Shown here: positions 59,783-64,000 of the stretch, one piece after another | How the letters are laid out: every line of letters begins with the position of its first letter | Numbering within the stretch: position 1 is the first letter of the stretch | Origin: Planoprotostelium fungivorum | Taxonomy: Eukaryota; Evosea; Variosea; Cavosteliida; Cavosteliaceae | Reading direction: 5' to 3' | DNA: 64,000 nucleotides | Assembly (NCBI GenBank): GCA_003024175.1 | Contig: MDYQ01000124.1 | Location: 1-64,000 of the forward strand | The notes under the pieces: model-generated | What the model was told of the DNA's origin: nothing | The model's database searches: none | Seen by the model: the letters and a program-made list of their open reading frames with translations, nothing else | Program-made: the position numbers and the translations under genes

Positions 59783-62643
59783 ATGGAATCTGACGCGATC
59801 AACTCTATTGTTGAACACTGGAAGAGTGCGTTGTGAACATGCATCATTCGTTCTCATATGATGTCAGAGATCAATCTCGATGGACGAAGGGGAGAGTTGG
59901 ATTCTCAAGCGGCTGAAATCGCTTCTGGTAAAGAGGCCAACGCAGTGATTCGAAAGAAATTAGCCGAACAGACAAGAGGTATGAGGCATCTCGTACGTCA
60001 TACATATACGTCCATCTTCTTTTCATGCGAGCGAAGAGACGGAATCCCTGATGATATCGTTGCACAGATTTCCGTAAGACATCAGATGAGGAGAAAGTCA
60101 AGAGCTTCGGTGTCCTCTTGAAGGCATATCAAGAGGAAATCGATCGATTGACAAAGAAGAGTAAATTCGCAGAGCACTCATTCTTATCCGTCTATCAAGT
60201 TTTGGCCGAAGCGCCCGACCCGTCGAAAGGCCTCTCCGCGTTACAAGTGACCCTCACCATCTCCATATGACATCCATCATCACCATTCCAAGTTCGAATC
60301 ATTCACATTGTGCAGGAAGAAACACATCGATCGGGCAAGATCGTCGACTTAGAGAGCGAAAACAGAAAGTTGAGAGCCGAATTGGACAGTTTCAAGCGCG
60401 AGTTCTCGGGAGTCAAGAACCAAGAGGTCACCATCCGCGCATTAGAAGATCAGCTCAACGAATACAAGCAACAGGTATCTACAACGTTGTAGATCGTCGC
60501 AAAACATTGAAACGCGACAGACCGAGGCAGTTATATCCGAGAGGATCAAAGGAAGCGAGAGACAAGTTGCAGAAGAGAGACAGAAGACGATCGATGCGAT
60601 GAATGAGAGGTGCGATGATGATCATGAGTACGTCATCTGAAAATTTCCAGAGAACAAGAGACGAGGCGAGCACTTCAGGCGAGTCAAGAAGAGACAGCCA
60701 GGCTACAGAGGTCACTCGACACGGTGCAGAACGAGTACGACGACCTCAGATCACGATTCGGTGAGAGATTTGATGACGTGGCGTGACGTCATCGATGAAT
60801 CTTCTGACTCGTTGTAGAGGAGAAGACGGGGGATAGACAGAGCGAGATGGACATGTTGGTGCAAGAGGTGGAGGAGAACAGGCACAGGATCGCACAATTA
60901 TTGAGAGAGAAGGTGGATGTCGTCTACAACTCGTCCACACTGAAAGAACGACAGGAGATATTGAGCAGTGGTGTCGTCGCTACATCAAGGTATCGTCCTC
61001 TCGATTTTATTCTATTTTATTGTTTAGAGCGTCTCACGGTGGACACAGAGACGGATCTTCCCCTGATTTAGAATTAGAATTGGCGAAGAAAGATATCGAA
61101 TTGTCTCAGCTGCGTGATCACACGAAGAACGTAGAGAAGACTCTATCATCGGAGAGGAACACGTCACAAGCCGAGCTATTGAACAGACAGACACGTATCG
61201 AGTCCCAGGTCAGTCATTTTTTTCACATCCATAGAGGATTAAAATTGCACAGGAGAAGCAGATTCATGCTTACGAGGAAGACTTGAAGACCAGGCCGACA
61301 CAGCAAGAGTACGTCAAATTGAAGAGACAACTGCAAGTGTTGAAGGTATGACGAGTCGTGACGTCATCACTGACTCGTTGTAGAAAGCCACAGAAAATGC
61401 CGACGATAATGAAATCGACCCCGATGAAGAGCTTCCTTCCCTCGAGAAAATCTTCAAGGAGAAAAACAAGAAATTGGAGACCGAGAACATGAGAGCGAAG
61501 GTTTGGAGGTCACGTGATCTCTACAGTCTGACGTGTACAGGCCACAGTGCAGACATTAGAGGAACAAGTGTCCACCCTGCGTAACAAATTGGCCGAGACC
61601 GAGGCGAATGAGACGAGGCTCAAACAATTGGTCCACAAGCTGGAAGAAGATATATCGCACGGTTCGAATTCGAGCGAAATTTCGGGGCAGATTTCCGTTG
61701 TAGAGGAGATCATGCAGCAGCCTGCCGTGGTGAGGAGATTTCGCGTGGATTTCGCGTGGAGTTGACGGAGTACAGGGGAGGAAGGTGTCGGAGGATAATA
61801 CGGTGCTGCAGGTGGTGACGAACCAGAGAGATCGATTCAGAGGAAGGATCAGAGATTTAGAAGAGGTGACATCATCACATCATCACATCATCACATCATC
61901 ACATCATCACATCATCACATCATCACATCATCACATCGTCACATCACAGCATCATCCGTCCACCATCACATCATCACATCACTTGGAAGACATCACACCG
62001 AACGTCAACTCATCCACACAACTGAAACGACATCAGGAGACGAAAGGATTACATTCAAAGATGCAACAGAGAGAACAAGAGATCGACACCTTACGAACAG
62101 ACAACGTCAAATTGTACGAGAGAATCAGATACCTCCAGAGCTACAGCAATTCATCTTCCGGGGCCAATCGAAGGGTGAGATAGACACGGTACACGGCGTG
62201 TGATACGTAACAGGGCGGCATGATCGATATAGAAGCGGGTAAGACGGATTTAGATGCAAAGTATTCTCCACTGTACGAAGATTCGGTCAATCCATTCACA
62301 TTGTTCAATCGAAAGGTGAGACGATCGCGATCGTGTCGATGGTGCGATGATGTGATGACGATCGATCCGTGTGATGTCTATATGGACGTCGATGCGATCG
62401 TCATCATCGTAACATCATCGTCTTAACGATGCTGATGATGATGAACAGGAGAAGTACCAGAGATACAAAGACTTGAACCCAGCAGAGAAGGTGATTCTCA
62501 ACGGAGGCCAGTTTCTATTGTCGAACAAAGTGACGAGAACCTTCCTCTTCTTCTATTCGGTCCTCTTGCACCTCCTCGTCTTCATTTCCCTGTACAGAGC
62601 CGCCACCACCTCCGCAAACACAACCGTTGTAGAACACCAATAG
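59783..62643 (+). CDS. CASP, Golgi tail-anchored coiled-coil protein
   Basis: The N-terminus (MESDAINSIVEHWK then INLDGRRGELDSQAAEIAS, VIRKKLAEQTR, FRKTSDEEKVKSFG) aligns with the conserved CASP start, in which FWKRFDL is followed by KELD..A.EIA...E.S...RKKL.EQ.R. A long coiled coil follows (HRSGKIVDLESENRKLRAEL, TEANETRLKQLVHKLEEDI). The C-terminus is diagnostic: YSPLYEDSVNPFTLFNRKEK, YQRYKDLNPAEKVILNGGQF and LLSNKVTRTFLFFYSVLLHL, a tail anchor. CASP is a golgin-like protein involved in intra-Golgi retrograde transport. An intron at about 61866-62000 holds an ATCATCAC microsatellite, and another (60476-60520) the perfect 18-nt palindrome. Confidence 0.92.
60477..60494. repeat. Perfect 18-nt palindrome ATCTACAACGTTGTAGAT (motif type copy)
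   Basis: This site in a CASP intron is the perfect version of a motif found many times in the window. Others close to it are 12925-12942, 13069-13086, 16338-16355, 28902-28919, 51976-51993 and 52394-52411. Single arms occur at, for example, 1465, 6770, 6885, 7111, 11297, 11674, 11943, 13531, 15539, 15831, 24194 and 57143. Confidence 0.85.
61870..61944 (+). repeat. ATCATCAC microsatellite inside a CASP intron
   Basis: An 8-bp unit (ATCATCAC) is repeated about nine times. Related ATCATC sequence continues to about 61980. It lies in an intron of CASP. Confidence 0.85.
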
Positions 62644-62899
62644 ATTTTATATCCCTCGATTGCATCACTCCAACTTTCATCATGCTGCTGGGTATTGACA
62701 CGTGGTCACATCAGTAGGAGAGTTATGTTAGTGATCGAGACGTGATGATAAAGAGCCGGATGGTAGCTTCTTTCGTTTGAATCAACAGACGTGGATCGTT
62801 CGTGTTACACCTGCGTTGAGTAGATCACATCATGCATGATTCAAAGCCTAATCTTTAGATGGTTAAGAAGGCCGACGGATTGTTTTACATTTGTATAGT

Positions 62900-63275
62900 T
62901 TATGTAACATGTAACACTGGTTTGATGTGTAAATACTGTTCAGCGTCTGGACTTGGCAAACTCCTCCAAGCTTCTCCTCTGTCATTTGGATCAGAACATG
63001 CTTCTAATCTTCGACGTACCTCGATATCGGCTGCAGAGAGCTGATCGTCACTCCTCTTCGAATAGTTGGGGTCCTGCTTGTTGAGGTACTCTTCGGGCTG
63101 TTCCTCTCCCTCCTTTCCCCATCCTTTCAATCCTTCTGCAGAGAACATCAGTCTACGTCTATATACATTGTGATCGGGCTTATGCATTTCGAGCTATGAG
63201 AGATCCTCTCTCACCCTTCTTTGGGAGTCCACGTAGTCCACTTCCGCTGTGACGTTCGAATTCTCTTCCGGGCAT
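62900..63275 (-). CDS. Small protein with PDCD4-linker-like motif
   Basis: Exon 1 (63275-63215) starts MPGREFERHSGSGLRGLPKK. Exon 2 begins at 63135 and continues EGLKGWGKEGEEQPEEYLNK and QDPNYSKRSDDQLSAADIEV, then RRRLEACSDPNDRGEAW, stopping at 62900. The run GxGLRGLPKK..GLKGWG...DPNY resembles the region just before the first MA3 domain in PDCD4 (RGLPKKGGAGGKGVWG...DPNY), but no MA3 domain follows. Acidic and probably disordered, about 115 residues. It may be a cytosolic RNA- or translation-factor-associated protein. The last part may be intronic read-through. Confidence 0.55.
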
Positions 63276-63527
63276 GTTGTTGTTGGTGTGTTGCTTGTTT
63301 GTGTGTTGTGTTGAAATGGAATTTGTAATAGGAAATTGATCCGGCAATTTGACATTTTTAGACCTGATGTCCTCCAACTTGTAATGACACAACGGTACAA
63401 AACTGGAGGACTTATTTTGGTTGTCCTTATGTTGTGTCGACACAGGAACAGCATCATGCACCCTATGACGTTCCAACTCAGACGCTTCTTCGTCTACTGC
63501 GAAGGCATGATGATGATATCGAGTGAT

Positions 63528-64000
63528 TTATTGTTCTGTGGACTCGATCTTGATGGCCGCCAGGGCATCCAATCGTCTCTGCATCTCTGCGTTCCTCTGT
63601 TTCTGCTTCTGCGACTCTTCATCGTACATGTTCTTCAACGTGATGAAGTTCTGTTGGGCGGCGGTGTTCTGTTCCTGCATGATGGACAACACTTGGTTCA
63701 GACGACTTTGGAACTCCATCTCTTGTTTCTTTAAGAGTTCTCTCTGTTTCGTAGCCATGTATCTCAAGTTTTCGAGGTCTTTCTTGTGAGGGTCTTGCAC
63801 ATCTTGAGTCACCTGCCACGTCTTTAGAGATGATCAAGTGAGATGGTGATGACAAACCTGTGAGTGCTTTGACTTCTCTTGTCTCAACTTGTTCTGTTCG
63901 ATAGACCTCTCTCTTAACTCTTCCATACTCATGGATATCATCTCCGTGTCGCTGTTTCCATCACCTGCGTTCGTTAGACATCATGATGTGCACGTTGTTT
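63528..64000 (-). CDS. Coiled-coil protein (5' end beyond window)
   Basis: Two exons are visible. The downstream one (63812-63528) reads VTQDVQDPHKKDLENLRYMA, KQRELLKKQEMEFQSRLNQV and AQQNFITLKNMYDEESQK, ending IKIESTEQ. The upstream one, at about 63967-63858, reads GDGNSDTEMISMSMEELRER and SIEQNKLRQEKSKHSQ. Heptad-like Leu/Ile spacing suggests a coiled coil. An upstream exon (MMSNERR near 63990) may be the start, so the 5' end is incomplete or just inside the window. Family not recognised. Confidence 0.6.

Noticed and set aside
61866-61980. CRISPR-like or satellite array in the CASP gene
   Set aside because: The unit is an 8-bp microsatellite without spacers, inside an intron of a eukaryotic gene.

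Overview
This window looks like part of a nuclear chromosome of a free-living amoeba, most likely an amoebozoan outside the AT-rich dictyostelids. Genes are dense, lie on both strands and are often only tens of bases apart. Nearly all are cut by very short GT-AG introns, commonly 35-60 nt. The content includes a Sib-type talin-binding adhesion protein, a Myrf/MrfA-type membrane-tethered transcription factor, an LRR receptor with a kinase-like domain, F-box/ankyrin families of social-amoeba style and actin-interacting protein 1. The species is inferred from gene content only. Base composition is moderate and the only clear mobile element is one short foldback element.

Layout. 1-7415: the start of a CBS-containing IMPDH/GMP reductase family enzyme (minus), a two-RRM U1A/U2B''-like protein, a tiny glycine-rich protein, a sugar/sterol-type SDR and AIP1 (WD40). 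7416-10523: a complete F-box-like/ankyrin gene flanked by broken fragments of the same family and by an antisense fragment of a transporter gene. 10524-20283: an NT-C2/coiled-coil/DIL protein, a mitochondrial-type threonyl-tRNA synthetase, a small Cys-rich protein with an HNCQTFA motif and a dihydrouridine synthase. 20707-26795: two secreted proteins (one probably GPI-anchored) and a drug/metabolite-type transporter. 27084-33039: the second ankyrin gene (inverted duplicate of the first), the MYRF-like factor and a coiled-coil gene. 33302-37130: a CaMKI-like kinase, a coiled-coil/SH3/WW protein and a small orphan. 37391-46104: an FHA-SWIM-DNA ligase and a very large LRR receptor with a triplicated ectodomain and a pseudokinase. 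46523-53257: a third F-box/ankyrin gene, a Sib-type adhesion protein, an F-box protein and a TPR protein. 53731-64000: a double-ubiquitin-like/AN1 protein, a possible complex I subunit, a PHD-finger protein, a foldback element, the golgin CASP, a PDCD4-linker-like small protein and the end of a coiled-coil gene.

Three things stand out. (1) A short motif, ATCTACAACG and its complement CGTTGTAGAT, occurs about 39 times by hand count of its 8-base core. About two are expected by chance. Most copies are in introns, and seven sites form an 18-nt near-palindrome. (2) An inverted duplication of an ankyrin locus carried along the 3' end of the neighbouring transporter gene, which shows which copy is the source. 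(3) Several multidomain proteins have rare layouts: FHA-SWIM-DNA ligase, a CBS protein with a GMP-reductase-like active site, and an LRR receptor with three complete ectodomain modules and a dead kinase.

Exon boundaries were worked out by hand. Where I list all exons the reading frame closes; elsewhere only the outer limits and the conserved exons are reliable.
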